A DNA stretch of 64,000 nucleotides from Macropodus opercularis (Eukaryota > Chordata > Actinopteri > Anabantiformes > Osphronemidae), in NCBI GenBank assembly GCA_030770545.1, contig CM061092.1, positions 17,733,501-17,797,500 on the forward strand, in the 5' to 3' direction. This document shows, piece after piece, positions 34,823 through 46,298 of the stretch. Under the pieces are notes generated by a model. The model was not told the origin of the DNA, ran no database searches, and worked only from the letters and a program-made list of their open reading frames with translations. The stretch's first letter is position 1, and each line of letters starts with the position of its first letter. The translations under genes were made by a program, and so were the position numbers.

Positions 34823-35007
34823 CGTTATCTTCTCAACGGAACGCTTAATTCTCAGAGCACTGGTCTTGTGGTTCCTAAAGTTTCTAAATGTGTAAATAGG
34901 AGCCAGAGCATTTAGCCATCATGCTCCCTTCCAGCTCCCAGTTCAGGTTTAAGAGGCAGGCACACTCTCTTTCCTTTTGATGAGGCCAATAGTTAGAGAT
35001 GGCTCAA
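34823..35007 (+). mobile_element. L2-like LINE fragment, strongly decayed
   Basis: Aligns by eye to the RT C-terminal segment in copies at 38,470 and 51,070 (GGTTCCTAAAGTTTCTAAAT, GAGCATTTAGC, AGTTAGAGATGGCTC) with many changes. Confidence 0.7.
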
Positions 35008-36164
35008 GTCAGTCATGAAACAAGTTTTTCAATTGATGTTTGAGCTGACATTCAACAAACAAATTAGTCATGAAGAATAGCAGATTTTTACTTATATGTA
35101 TTTATTTTGCATGATATGATAAATAAGGATAATAGCAATAGTTGGTATGACTATATTGGTATAATATATGGTATATATGAATGAACTACCCAGAGTAAAG
35201 CACTTGTCTAGTTGTTCTTCACTTACACTTCCTGTTCTCCACATGCACTTAACACCACACAGACCACTGTTCACAAATTCTTTTGCCCACTTGCCTAAAC
35301 ATGCACAAACAGAACAGGATGACAGCCAGTCTCTACCTTCTTTCTGACTCTCACAGTTCATAAATATTCATGTCCAGCCCTTCCTTATTGCTATGCATAA
35401 TTTATGACTGTTTAAAACAGGCCAGACTGGTTCTGCCTTTCTATGCTGCTGAAAGAGTTCTTCTGAGAGAGAGAGACAGACTCTAAACGCTGGCCATGAC
35501 AAAAATCCATCCATCCATTATATTCAGAATGACCTAGAAATGCATATTGTCATGCAAATATTGTGAGGCAAAGAAAATGTCTAGATGAGCAGAGAGGGTC
35601 CCACTACTTCCTAGTGGAAACAATTATAGAAATAAAATTCCAAGTTGACTACAGGCACAAATTACACCAAACATCCTTTTTCTAACTGCCTGTGACTGTG
35701 TGTGTTACTGTGTTGAATGTGCTGTTACAGCCTAATAGCACAGTTTCTAGAGGGTGCTTGCTGATCTGTGCACACTTGGTCCAGACTGCTGCACATCATG
35801 AAAATTAATAAATTAAAAAAGTTTATTTATAGTTTCTATTCAGTTCTGCAATTGAGGAAAAACACACAAATGGAAATCTAAATAATTATAGCACCAAGTC
35901 AGGTAAATTCTCAGGGACTCTGGGAGAGGTTGCTCACTGTGACACCTCCTACCAGTCATTAAGTTTGTCGTGACCCTGGTATCACAGTATCAGCAGGGTA
36001 TCTGCATGCTGAAAGACAAAGGTCACGCGTTTCAGGTCAGGAATATCTGTAATGTGTATGTAATGTAATGTTTTTGGACACAGGAGACATGAGGTGTAAG
36101 AGAGGGGGCAGATGTGGAGGCCTCAGACACAAATTCCCAGATTCAGTAGATCAAGGCCTTATAG
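35008..36164. other. Intergenic sequence, nothing recognised
   Basis: AT-rich, no supported gene or repeat. Confidence 0.45.
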
Positions 36165-36372
36165 AGGGAGGGGACAGAGAAGAGCGATAAAAGAACAACA
36201 AGCAGCAAAAGCACACAGGCAGGATGGTTGGACATTTGACACAAACAGATCTGAGTCTGAGTTTAATGCCTGGAGATGAGGACAGAGAAAAAAGACACAA
36301 AGTTAATCACATGCAATAATGGCAAGAAAGTTGATAGAAGGAGAAAAGTTAGAAGAAAATTGAGGAACTCTG
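36165..36372 (-). mobile_element. L2-like LINE 3' UTR fragment
   Basis: Shares GGCAGGATGGTTGGAC, CTGAGTCTGA and a purine-rich block in the same order as the 3' UTR of copies A and E. No tail is left. Confidence 0.7.
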
Positions 36373-36461
36373 TGTAAATAGAAAATATGTCTCACATATT
36401 TTATTGTCATTAGTCATTTTAGCACTAGCTAGTGTGGGGCACAACCACCAACAGTGAGGAA

Positions 36462-37992
36462 GGATTAGATTAGATTAGATTAGATTCAACTTTATTGTCA
36501 TTACACAGTACAAGTACAAGGCAACGAAATGTAGTTGGGGTCTAACCAGAGTGCAATAACAGCAAGTGCATGAGTTGTGCAAAATAAGCATAAGTTATAA
36601 AAATGTTACAGTAATGCAGTGGTATAGTGTGCAAATGAGCATAAGTATATAAACAGTCCAGTAGTGCAGATGAGCATAAGTATGTAAACAGTCCAGTAGT
36701 GCAGATGAGCATAAGTATGTAAACAGTCCAGTAGTGCAGATGAGCATAAGTATGTAAACAGTCCAGTAGTGCAGATGAGCATAAGTATGTAAACAGTCCA
36801 GTAGTGCAAATGAGCATAAGTATGTAAACAGTCCAGTCCAATGTTGAAGTGTGCAGATGAGCATGAGTTGTGTTGAAACAGACCATTAGGTCATAATGAG
36901 ATGTGAGTTGGGAGATGTAGCAATATATGCGTGATCAGCGACTGGCAGAGTTCAATAAAGAGACAGCTCTGGGAAAGAAGCTGTTCTTGAGTCTGTTGGT
37001 CCTAGTCCGGAGGCACCTGAAACGCCTACAGGAGGGCAGAAGAGAAAACAGTTTGTGAGCGGGATGGGAGGAGTCCTTAAGAATGTTGCGAGCTCGGCAC
37101 AGGCAGCGTTTCTTCTGGATGTCCCCAATGGCTGGGAGTGTCGTCCCTATGATGCGTTGGGCGGTTTTCACCACCCGCTACTGTGCCTTGCGTTCTGCAA
37201 CAGAGCAGCACCCATACCAGACTGTAGCACAGTTAGTCAGGATGCTTTCTACTGTGCAGCAATAGAAGTTCACCAGGATATCCGTGGACAGCAGGTTCTT
37301 TTTGAGTGTCCTCAGGAAAAAGAGGCGCTGGTGAGAGTCCCAGAGAGTCCCTTGGGTGTGACAGGACCAGCCGCTCAAAGCGCTTTATAACAATGGGTGC
37401 CAGTGCTACAGGGCGGTAGTCATTCAGGTACGTCGGGTTGGAGTTTTTCGGCACTGGCACAATGGAGGTGCGTTTAAAGCAAGTAAGAACAGCTGCTTGG
37501 GCCAGCGAAAAGGTTGAAGATGTCAGTGAATACCCCAGCAAGCTGCTCAGCACATGCCCTGAGAACACGTCCAGGGATGTTGTCAGGTCCAGCAGCTTTG
37601 TGTGCGCTGACCCGTCTCAGTGCAATGCACACCTCTGTGGAGGAGACTGTGATTGGAGTGTGGTCAGCTGAGTGTATGAGCTTGGTGGCAGTTTCTCTAT
37701 TGTCTCTCTCAAAGCGAGCATAGAAGTCATTAAGCTCGTTCAGGAAGAGGACATCAGTGGCTGCAGGGGTGGAGTGGGTGGGTTTGTAATCGCTGATGGC
37801 CTGGATGCCTTGCCACATGCGTCGAGGGTCGGAGTTGGTAAAGTGTTCCTCCACTTTCCGCTTATAGCGAAGCTTGGCCTCTTTGATGCCCCTCTTCAGG
37901 TTAGCTCTGGATGTACTGTAGGCCTGTGCGTCACCTAATCTAAAGGCAGTATTGCGTCCCTTCAGCAGGAGACGCACCTCGGGTTTTGTAAC
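36462..37992 (-). mobile_element. Second LINE (jockey superfamily), 3' part
   Basis: On the minus strand from right to left: linker with RLLLKGRNTAFRLGDAQAYS and the RT start with AAGPDNIPGRVLRACAEQLA and SIVPVPKNSN (37,977-37,390), then a jump over the RT core to KNLLSTDILVNFYCCTVESI and the C-terminal KKRCLCRARNILKDSSHPAH (37,378-36,935), a 3' UTR with a minisatellite, and the (GATTA)n tail at 36,462. The family differs from the L2-like copies. Its 5' part appears inverted at 39,816-41,000. Confidence 0.85.
36626..36840. repeat. 35-bp minisatellite in LINE 3' UTR
   Basis: About six tandem units of 35 bp (core GTAGTGCAGATGAGCATAAG); the units at 36661, 36696, 36731 and 36766 are identical. 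It makes overlapping long open frames on the minus strand that are not genes. Confidence 0.95.
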
Positions 37993-38692
37993 ACCAATTA
38001 GTCAAACTTGTTTAAATGATATGAAATCCTGGATGTCCCATAACTTTCTACAACTAAATTCAGACAAAACTGAGGTTATTATAATTGGTGCTAAAAACCA
38101 CAGAGACTCATTATTGAATCAGATTGTTACTCTGAATGACACAACGTTAGCTCCCGGTTCTACTGTGAGGAACCTTGGCTTAATTTTTGATCTCTCTAGA
38201 AATCTCTAGAACTGCCTACTTCCACCTTAGGAATATTGCTAATCAACTCATAGGTTGTCCCAATAACTCTCTAAAAAGCCTCCAGTTAATTAAAAATGCT
38301 GCAGCCAGAGTCTGACTGGACTTAGGAAGAGAGATCACATTTCTCCAACATTAGCTTCTCTGCATTGGCTCCCTGTCAAATCTAGGATAGAATTCAAAAT
38401 TCTTCTCCTCACCTACAAAGCTCTTCATAATAAAGCTCCATCTTATCTTAACGACCTCATGGCTCCTTATGCTCCCAACAGAACGCTTAGTTCTCTGGTC
38501 TACTTGTGGTTCCTAGAGTTTCTAAATGTAGAACAGGAGGCAGAGCATTTAGCTACCAAGCTCCTCTCCTGTGGAACCAGCTTCCAGTTCAGGTTCGAGA
38601 AGCAGACACCCTCTCTAGTTTTAAAAGTAGGGTTAAAACCTTTCTTTTTGACAAAGCGTATAGTAAGAGGTGGTTCTGGTCACTCGGAACCA
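37993..38692 (+). mobile_element. L2-like LINE RT C-terminal part (copy D)
   Basis: Starts abruptly at ACCAATTAGTCAAACTTG, reads through MSHNFLQLNSDKTEVIIIGA and down to LLWNQLPVQVREAD. Has frameshifts and no 3' UTR. Its left edge abuts the second LINE at a 14-bp motif that recurs inverted at 40,987. Confidence 0.85.
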
Positions 38693-39252
38693 TGATGATC
38701 ATTACATTATCAACATTTTTAACAAATCATGCACTACAGTAAATTACACCATGTTTGTACAACAATCAGCTTTCAAATTTGTAAACAATTATTATCTCAC
38801 ATCTTGAACTTATCAGTAAATCTGCAGCATTTTAACCACAATATTACAATGTTTTGATTCAACTTTGCCACTAAGAAAATCAGCCTGGTATTGCATGCAG
38901 TGTATTGTAATATTGGGTTTTGTTTGACATTACAACTCTGAGTGAGTCTTCCATCAAATCAGTGGCATCAGTGAAGCATATTGTGATTGTTCTTGATGAA
39001 GTAATTTAAAAAATATAGCAACAAATAAAAGTAGCTGCAGCTCACTGGTAAGTGATGCTGTGGTGTGCTATTTGTAGAGCATTCAAACAAGAAGAATTTA
39101 ATATACTGAAATACAACATAGAGAGTAGAGAATATGCTCGATAAGCATCAAAGAAATTAACTAATGTAAAACTACAAACTAAAACGTAAGCAGACACACA
39201 TGAACTCAAATCACAGATGGAAAACAAGAAAGAAAGAACAAGATAATACAAT
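38693..39252. other. Unclassified AT-rich sequence
   Basis: No gene or repeat recognised. Confidence 0.45.
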
Positions 39253-39543
39253 TTAACCCTCGTGCAACCTTCGAGGGGTCAAAAAGACCCCACTGTAAAA
39301 TAGGGGGTGCTCAAAGCTCAAAAACACACAAGGGTTGGATCAAACAGCCTTCGTGGGTGTTACATCCAAGCAATGAACACGTGTGGGTCTATGATGAACA
39401 AGTTCATCCAACCGTTCATCTAGATGAAGCGTGTTGTGATTTATTGTCTGTCTGCGACTGTTTTATCCAACCCTTGTGTGATTTTTGAGCTTAGAGCGCC
39501 CCCTTTTTCATGTTGACCCCATCGAAAGCTGCACAAGGGGTAA
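39253..39543. mobile_element. piggyBac-like MITE, nearly complete (copy 4)
   Basis: TTAA at 39253-39256, then CCCTCGTGCAACCTTCGAGG; the right end is CATCGAAAGCTGCACAAGGG with the target site mutated to GTAA. Inner inverted arms CACACAAGGGTTGGAT and ATCCAACCCTTGTGTG are well kept. Confidence 0.85.
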
Positions 39544-39815
39544 CTGGATGCAAGGTCACGACCAAAGGCAGGAGGAGGAGCGAAATGCAAGAGAGATTAG
39601 ACAACGGTACTGAAACAAGTAAATAAGACTAGCTAACAAGTTAACAAGAAGAAGTCTACATGTATGCGTTTTAATTTAGTATTTACTATTGTGGTTTGAT
39701 GGGTATTGCTATGTGCATTATTGCAGTTCAGTCACTAGCTTCTCTAGTCAGTTTAGACATGATAGATGAGGAGAAGCGTTCAGGCCTTAAACATTTTCTG
39801 GAACAGGCACAATCC

Positions 39816-41000
39816 ATCTGTTTTCCAAGATGGCGGCGCGAGTGCATCGCGAGGCTCAGGGTCTCTCCAGATATTGCAAAAATTGCGGTGTTTTTATTGC
39901 TTATCTCGGGTCTGTTCGTTCAGAACAGCTGTGCCTTTACATCGTACAACCGACATGAGCTTTTCGATATTGGTCTGCAACTTCCAGACAACTTTATCGA
40001 GATGATTCAACTCGTCCCAGAGATCGTCAGGACACCGGAGGCGGCGCGCTCTACCCGGCTGGGCGAAAGTGCTCGCAGGCGGTGTCGAGCGTGGCGGGCT
40101 GAAAGCTAAGCTAAAGCTAACACCAAACCGGCTCGCTTTACCCAGCATTTTCCTCGCCAATGTTCGGTCTCTTGTGAACAAAATGGATGAGATTCGACTC
40201 AGCATTACTCACAGTAAGAAACTGAACTGCAATGTCATGATCTTCACGGAAACATGGCTACACAGCGGCATTCCGGACAACTCCATTGAGCTAACAGGAC
40301 GACAGACATTCTGGGCTGATAGGACATTTAATGGCTCCGGTAAGAGCAGAGGCGGTGGGTTGTGCATTTACGTTAACAAAGCGTGGTGCACTAACTCTGC
40401 TATGGTTGGGAGTCATTGTTCAGCTAACCTGGAGTTTCTCATGGTTAAATGTCGACCGTTCTATCTACCGTGGGAGTTCACTTCCACCATTATAACTGCA
40501 GCCTACATCCCCCCCGATGCTGATGCTAAGCTTGCCATGAAAGAACTTTATGCGGCCATCGGCAAGCAACAGACTATTCACCCAGAAGCTGCGTTTATAG
40601 TTGCGGGAGATTTTAATCACTCTAATTTAAAAGCAGTGCTTCCCAAATTTCACCAGCATGTTTCCTGTCACACCAGAGGGAACAAAACCCTGGACCATGT
40701 CTACACAAACATAGCTGGAGCTTATGTCGCAACTCCCCTCCCCCACCTGGGACAGTCGGATCACCTCTCCTTGTTCCTCACCCCCAAATACACACCCCTC
40801 ATCAATCGTGTGAAGCCATCTGTGAAAACCATGTCTGGGCCTGGAGGCGATGCGGCGTCACCACCCCCCCTGGCTCCACACACACTTAACAAAAAAACAC
40901 CAACCAAAAAATGGCAAAAAGGAGAAAGGAAAAAAAAAAGAAAAAAAAAACTAAGTCTGCTGGGTCTGTGATGGTCGGTCCGTTCTGTTACAAAACCCGA
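39816..41000 (+). mobile_element. Second LINE, 5' part with endonuclease (inverted relative to its 3' part)
   Basis: Begins with CCAAGATGGCGGCGCG, a typical LINE 5' end, and carries an open endonuclease frame. It ends at GTTACAAAACCCGA (40,987-41,000), the same 14 bp that starts the 3' part on the minus strand at 37,992. An A-rich, slightly GC-skewed tract lies between the endonuclease and this motif. Confidence 0.8.
40069..40971 (+). pseudogene. LINE apurinic-like endonuclease domain (EEP), truncated ORF2
   Basis: About 300 open codons; the first in-frame ATG is at 40182 and the frame is open upstream. Catalytic landmarks of the exonuclease-endonuclease-phosphatase fold are all present: ANVRSL (Asn), FTETWL (Glu), AAYIPP, AGDFNHSN (Asp and Asn), TLDHVYTN and SDHLSLF (His). 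In a whole element this nicks target DNA to prime reverse transcription. It loses its RT to the breakage described for 37,993-41,000 and ends in a lysine-rich run. Confidence 0.85.
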
Positions 41001-41576
41001 ACTGTCAGGGTTGCCGGTGTCGGGTGTGGGCAGAGGTGGTGGACCCAGACGCAGACTTAAGGCGAGGACAGAACTTAACAATAATAATATTTTAACAGAA
41101 CCCAAACAGAACTTACAGAAGCACAAGACTTACAGAAACCAGAAAACACAAGACTTCAGACCATACAAAACACGGAAGCGTTGGAGCACACGCTTAACGA
41201 CGGGAACACAGACTCCACAGGACACAGCGAGTCGGAGCAACACGCTCGCCGACTAGACACAGACTACACAGGACACAGACGCGTCGGAGCACATGCTCAA
41301 CGACTAGGTACAGACTACACAGAACACAGACGAGTTGGAGCAACACGCTCGCCGACTAGACACAGACTCACAGTACACAGGACTCAGACTTACACAGGAC
41401 TCAGACTCACACCAAACATCTACGACGGACCTACAACTGACACGGACAAGACAGAAACTTAAATACACAAACCAAACTCAACACCGGTGTACACAATCGC
41501 TTAATTAACAAAGGACACGACGAAGAACAAAACGAAACCACAGCGCCCTCCAGAGGTTGGAGGGCTGGCTGTCACG
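41001..41576. mobile_element. Unclassified 576-bp repeat with internal tandem units
   Basis: Runs from ACTGTCAGGG to GGCTGTCACG. It holds three tandem units of about 52 bp (41207-41257, 41258-41309, 41310-41361) with the core CGCTCGCCGACTAGA. On the minus strand it has a GTATTTAAG promoter-like box. ATTGGT lies next to its right end and, inverted, at the start of L2 copy D. I do not know the family. Confidence 0.55.
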
Positions 41577-42168
41577 ATTGGTTTGTTTCCTCTGGTTTCA
41601 TAGACAAATATAACTGAGTATCATCTGCATAGCAGTGAAAATGTATAGAGTGTTTCCTAATAATATTACCAAGAGGATTGGACCAAGCACAGAACCCTGT
41701 GGAACTCCAAAGCTAATTTTTGTGTGGATGGAAGATTGATCATGAACATAAACAAATTGGAATCTATTCAACAAATAAGACTTAAACCATCCCAGTGATT
41801 TGCCTTTAATGCCAATGCTGTGTTCCAGCCTCTGGAATAGAATCTTGTGTTCTATCGTATCAAATGCAGGACTAAGATCTAACAGGACAAGTACAGAAAC
41901 TAGACTTAGTCTGAAGCTGAGAAGTTCATTAATGACTCTAATCAGAGCTGTTTCAGTTTGTGATGGATCTGAATCCTGACTGGAAATCTTTATACAGGTT
42001 ATTTCTACGCAGGTGGTCACATGGTTTATCTACAGTTTTTTCAAGAACTTTGGAAATAAAGGGCAGACTAGATATTGGCCTATAGTTTGCAAGTTCTCTA
42101 GGATCAAGAGTAGGTTTTTTTCAATAAAGGTTTGACCACAATCTTAAAAGCCTGTGGTACGTAGCCTG
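41577..42168 (-). mobile_element. L2-like LINE RT fragment (copy C)
   Basis: On the minus strand it carries the RT core: SVLVLLDLSPAFDTIEHKIL (motif A), SFGVPQGSVLGPILLVILLG (motif B). The F-ADD motif C is frameshifted near 41,620. Its left edge is the exact point where copy D begins. Confidence 0.85.
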
Positions 42169-43516
42169 TTAGCAGGTATTTACAGAATCAAAATAACACA
42201 CGTACAGTTGTAGCAGTTCCATTTTCAATGTACTACAGTTGCTGCGCCACTACATCGCTGGGTCAACACTGACTAAGTATTTCAATTCCTAAAGCAGGCT
42301 GAAAAGAAATCTAGATGCAAGTCTTGTTTCAAAGTTGTTTCCATGTCTCCAGTTCACTGCAGCTACAGCAGCAGCCTGTTACTGCAGCAGAGACACATTT
42401 CTATCTGTGAAATACAGATATTACCAACCATGTTCTATTATATAGTATCTGATGTACTGTAACCTACAATTACACAAGTGCTGTGTAACAGGATGGAGAT
42501 AAAACAATCTGTAATTGCTGACTTAAGGAGGATATGAAGACGTGTTTAGCGTCTTAATGGTATAATTATAATTTTCAAATAATAAGGCTCATTAAAACCG
42601 AACGTAGGACGTTTTCATTTATTTTGAGGCTCAGAGCCTGAAGCACTACTTGTGCTTCTTGTGTTCAGATCATGTTCTCTCCGTGTCTGTGGGTTTTCTC
42701 CAGTTTGCCTGTACAGTAGGTGTGAGTGGTTGTCTGTCTTTAAACTTCACCCGGCCTCTTGCCCCACTGACAGCTGGGATAGGCTCCAGCATGTCTGCAA
42801 CTCTTACTAAGCAGCAAAAGAGTGAGTGAGATTTAATTCAATGTTTTATAGAATATAGATAAAGCTGTTTGCACTTTTGTGCTCAGAAACATCATATCTG
42901 GTCTGACCTGACTTGACTCAACTCACCTTGTCATCAGGCCAAAGTTGAGGATAGTACAGTGCTTGTTCTACACATCATGTACATTTTGTATACTGTGCAA
43001 TTTGTAATATTATGTCAGTGTTCCAAGTAACAGTCTTAATAGAAAAAAGGAGTCATGAAAACAGTGCGGGCCTGACTGGCCAGAGATTACTGCAAGCACA
43101 GTTTATCTAAATCTGAAGTTGTTCTGGACTCTCCTAATTTTACTTTCTTTCATCTTCTGTCTTTCTCTGAGAAATCTTGCATTAGTGTCATGCAGCATCA
43201 CCACAACGGCCATTTAGACCAAACTAAAGAGCTCACTTATTACAAAATTATTTTTTATGAAAACAATTAACCTTCAAATAAGAAAGCATCAACAAAGAAT
43301 TCAACTACATAAATCCAATCCTCATACAGTACCATGACCAGGTCAGTACACAAAACACAGTCACAGACGTGTCTCACAGTCATATAAATAAGGATGATCT
43401 GAAATACATAGGGAACAATATGTCTGCCTTCCTCTACTTCTCCCCAACTCTCAGTTTTTTTCCAGCTGGTCTCCACCAGCTGGACCCCTGCGACCCCTGG
43501 CAGATTTTATATAGTG
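42169..43516. other. Unclassified sequence with an RTE-like tail fragment
   Basis: About 42,740-42,832 has CACTGACAGCTGGGATAGGC and CTCCAGCATG, a further RTE-like tail. No gene. Confidence 0.5.
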
Positions 43517-43588
43517 AAAATAGAGTGTAAGTTTTCTCTATTAATAGAGAAAACTTACACTCTATTTTGATTCTCTATTAATAGAGAA
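43517..43588. repeat. 52-bp perfect palindrome followed by an 18-bp echo
   Basis: Arms 43517-43542 and 43543-43568 are exact reverse complements with no spacer. TTCTCTATTAATAGAGAA at 43571-43588 repeats the central core as a second palindrome. Confidence 0.95.
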
Positions 43589-44063
43589 AACAAAACGCTG
43601 GTTCTGATGTCTGTGTCTCAAGTGCACTGAAAATCACAGTAGGCACCTGCTCATGACGCCACCCTCACTAAAGAAATATATACACTAACTCAACCAAGAC
43701 GGAGGGTTTGTTGCCATGGCCATGGCTGTGACGACATGGTAGGGACTGTATGGGGGTGCACGAATGACAAATGTGTGGGGAAAATTACATTGTGACAATT
43801 ATACTGTACCAAACCAAATCATAAGGAATATGTAATAGGAAAAAGTTTAAATTATTAAGCCTTGTTTTGAATCCATTCCAGGTCTAAAGAAAAATTTGGT
43901 AGAAGGCAGAGAAACACACCCCCTCCAGTAAAATAAATGAGTGTATTCTAACGGAATAATTAATATAATAATAATAAAAGTTCTGTAAGGGCATGTGCAA
44001 CGTACTGTTACTCATAACTGGTCATTATTCACTACTTAAAAGACAAAACCATTGCACAACTTT
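43589..44063. other. Intergenic, nothing recognised
   Basis: AT-rich sequence without a supported gene or repeat. Confidence 0.45.
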
Positions 44064-44308
44064 GGTTGGACAGTGGCTCAGAGGTAGAGCTGTTGACCAT
44101 TAATAGTAGAATGGGTGGTTCGATTCCTGGCTTCCCCAGTCATGTGCCGAAGTGTCCTTGGGCTAGACACTGAACCTCAAGCTGCCCCCGGTGTGTCAGC
44201 CTAAGCAGCTCTGCCATCTGTGTGCGTGACTGGGTGAATGAGACGCAGTGTTAAAATTGCTTTGAGTACCAGTAGGTAGAAAAGCGCTATACAAGTGCAG
44301 ACCATTTA
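44064..44308 (+). mobile_element. tRNA-derived SINE
   Basis: Internal pol III promoter: A box TGGCTCAGAGGTAGAGC (44073-44090) and B box GGTTCGATTCC (44117-44127). A body with GTGTCCTTGGGCTAGACACT and a tail with AAAAGCGCTATACAAGT follow. It belongs to the widespread fish tRNA-SINE group. Its 3' end abuts the tail of L2 copy E. Confidence 0.88.
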
Positions 44309-45213
44309 ATTCAATTCAATTCAACTTTATTTATATAGCGCCAATTCACAACATCAGTTATCTCAAGGCACTTTACAAGTAAGGTTTTAAGACCTTACAC
44401 AACTAAACCCAACAATTCCCACATAGAGCAAGCTTTTAATTGTAGCCAATCGATAAATTGTACATTTAAATAGCAACAGTGGAGAGGAAAAACTCCCTCT
44501 CTAACGAGGAAGAAACCTCCAGCAGACCCAGGCTCATCTGCCTTGATCGGTTGGAGTGAAGGGATAGAGAAGAGAGAAAAGAACACAACCACAACAACAA
44601 AACAAGCAGCAACAGAACACAGGTAGGATGGTTGGACCAGCAACTGAACACTGGAGACACTTGACTCTGAGTCTGATGATACCTGTAGATGAGAATAGAG
44701 AGAGACAGAAGGGGAAAAGCACAACTAGGAGAGAAAAGGGACAAAGTTAGTCACATGTGGAAATGGAGGCATGTTAGCGGATAGAAGAAAAAGAGAAAAA
44801 AGAGCTCAGTGAATAAAGGACGTCCCCCAGCATCTAAGTCTATAGCAGCTTAACTAAGAGATGGTTCAGGGTGACCAGAACCATCTCTAACTATACGCTT
44901 TGTCAAAAAGAAAGGTTTTAAGCCTAGTTTTAAAACTAGAGAGGGTGTCTGCTTCTCGAACCTGGACTGGAAGCTGGTTCCATAGGAGAGGAGCTCGGTA
45001 GCTAAATGCTCTGCCTCCCGTTCTACATTTAGAAACTCTAGGAATCACAAGTAGACCAGCGCTCTGAGAACAAAGCGTTCTGTTGGGAGCATAAGGAGCG
45101 ATGAGGTCTTTAAGATAAGATGGAGCTTTATTATGAAGAGCTTTGTAGGTGAGGAGAAGAATTTTGAATTCTATCCTAGATTTGACAGGGAGCCAATGCA
45201 GAGAAGCTAATGT
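44309..45213 (-). mobile_element. L2-like LINE 3' end (copy E)
   Basis: Tail (AATTC)n at 44309, complete 3' UTR, then the RT C-terminal segment (reverse of the copy F order) to about 45,213, where it is truncated. The copy is fairly well kept. Confidence 0.88.
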
Positions 45214-46086
45214 AAGCTAATTATTTACAATAATATTACTAGTGAAGGGCGCACTGGCTTGTTAAGGTTGAGTAGTTAATATGACGCTTTCATCAGACAA
45301 ACAAGTGCTTTCCAAAACCTGCTGCACTGACACTATGAGTTTTATTTAACAAATACACACATTAACTGCAGTCTGGTCAGTACAGTCTAAAAATGGAAAC
45401 AGTGAACAGTTCATTCTTTATGACCAACACTGGGGCAACTTTAGTCCTGTTTGATTATTTATGTTGATGTTGTTATAGAAAATATATCAAATATTCAAAA
45501 ATTTTATGTGTTTACCTTATATACAAAATGTACAATTTGAGGAACGTAAAATAAGGTAATTGGGAATTTGATAGCAACAACAGAAATCAATGTTGGGACA
45601 GAGCCAATTTTGCCATGTGGGTTCTGGGAGGATTGTAACTGCCCAGACCTGTTAAACACCCAGACTCTGCTACACGATGTAATCATGCTGTTCTCAGACA
45701 TGCAGTGAACTGTTTGGCCTGTTCCAAATAACCTTATTTATCTCCTAAAGTTAAATAGTCACAGTTTGAACAGCATACAGCAAACAACATATGTTTGTTG
45801 TTTTGCAGGGATCCATTCTTCACCTTGCCCCATCACCCTGGTTTCTACTAGTGGCACTGTGCACCAATGCCTGTATCACCATGTGAATGATGTAGTTTTG
45901 CTGTTTTGGGATAATGGGACAAACTCCATCAGCAACAATGTGCATACGTGTTCTGATGTATCTTCTTCTTATTACATTCACTAATGATGTTATCGTGGTG
46001 TTGGTATTGCTGTACATGTACCTATAGTCGTTGTATATTTACGTCATTATTATTATTGCTGTTGTTGTCATAGCATTGTCATTACC
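45214..46086. other. Unclassified sequence containing one arm of a dispersed repeat
   Basis: About 45,815-45,935 matches, inverted, 53,040-53,130: both contain GTGAATGATGTAGTTTTGCT and a GGGATAATGGGA block. A minus-strand open frame at 45504-45701 (65 codons) has no recognised similarity. Confidence 0.5.
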
Positions 46087-46298
46087 AAACAGCCACAGAC
46101 AGACGAGAAATCACAATACGCTTTATCTAGATCAACGGTTGGGTGAACTTGTTCATCATAGACCCACACGTGTTCATTGCTTGGATGTAACACCCACGAA
46201 GGCTGTTTGATCCAACCCTTGTGTGTGTTTTGAGCTTTGAGCGCCCCCTATTTTACAGTGGAGTCGTTTTGACCCCTCACAGACTGGACAAGGGTTAA
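46087..46298 (-). mobile_element. piggyBac-like MITE, partial (copy 5)
   Basis: One arm and the centre are kept (CCAACCCTTGTGTGTGTTTT, GAGCGCCCCCTATTTTACAG) and it ends CAAGGGTTAA at 46298. The other outer arm is missing. Confidence 0.82.

Noticed and set aside
36626..36840. CRISPR-like array
   Set aside because: The units are directly tandem without unique spacers, and the genome is vertebrate.
36542..36886. Three overlapping minus-strand open frames with repeated peptide units
   Set aside because: They are translations of a 35-bp minisatellite; the period is not a multiple of three, which makes all frames look alike.
44064..44140. Possible tRNA gene with A and B boxes
   Set aside because: The cloverleaf is not complete and the sequence continues into a known type of SINE body and tail, so it is a tRNA-derived SINE, not a tRNA gene.
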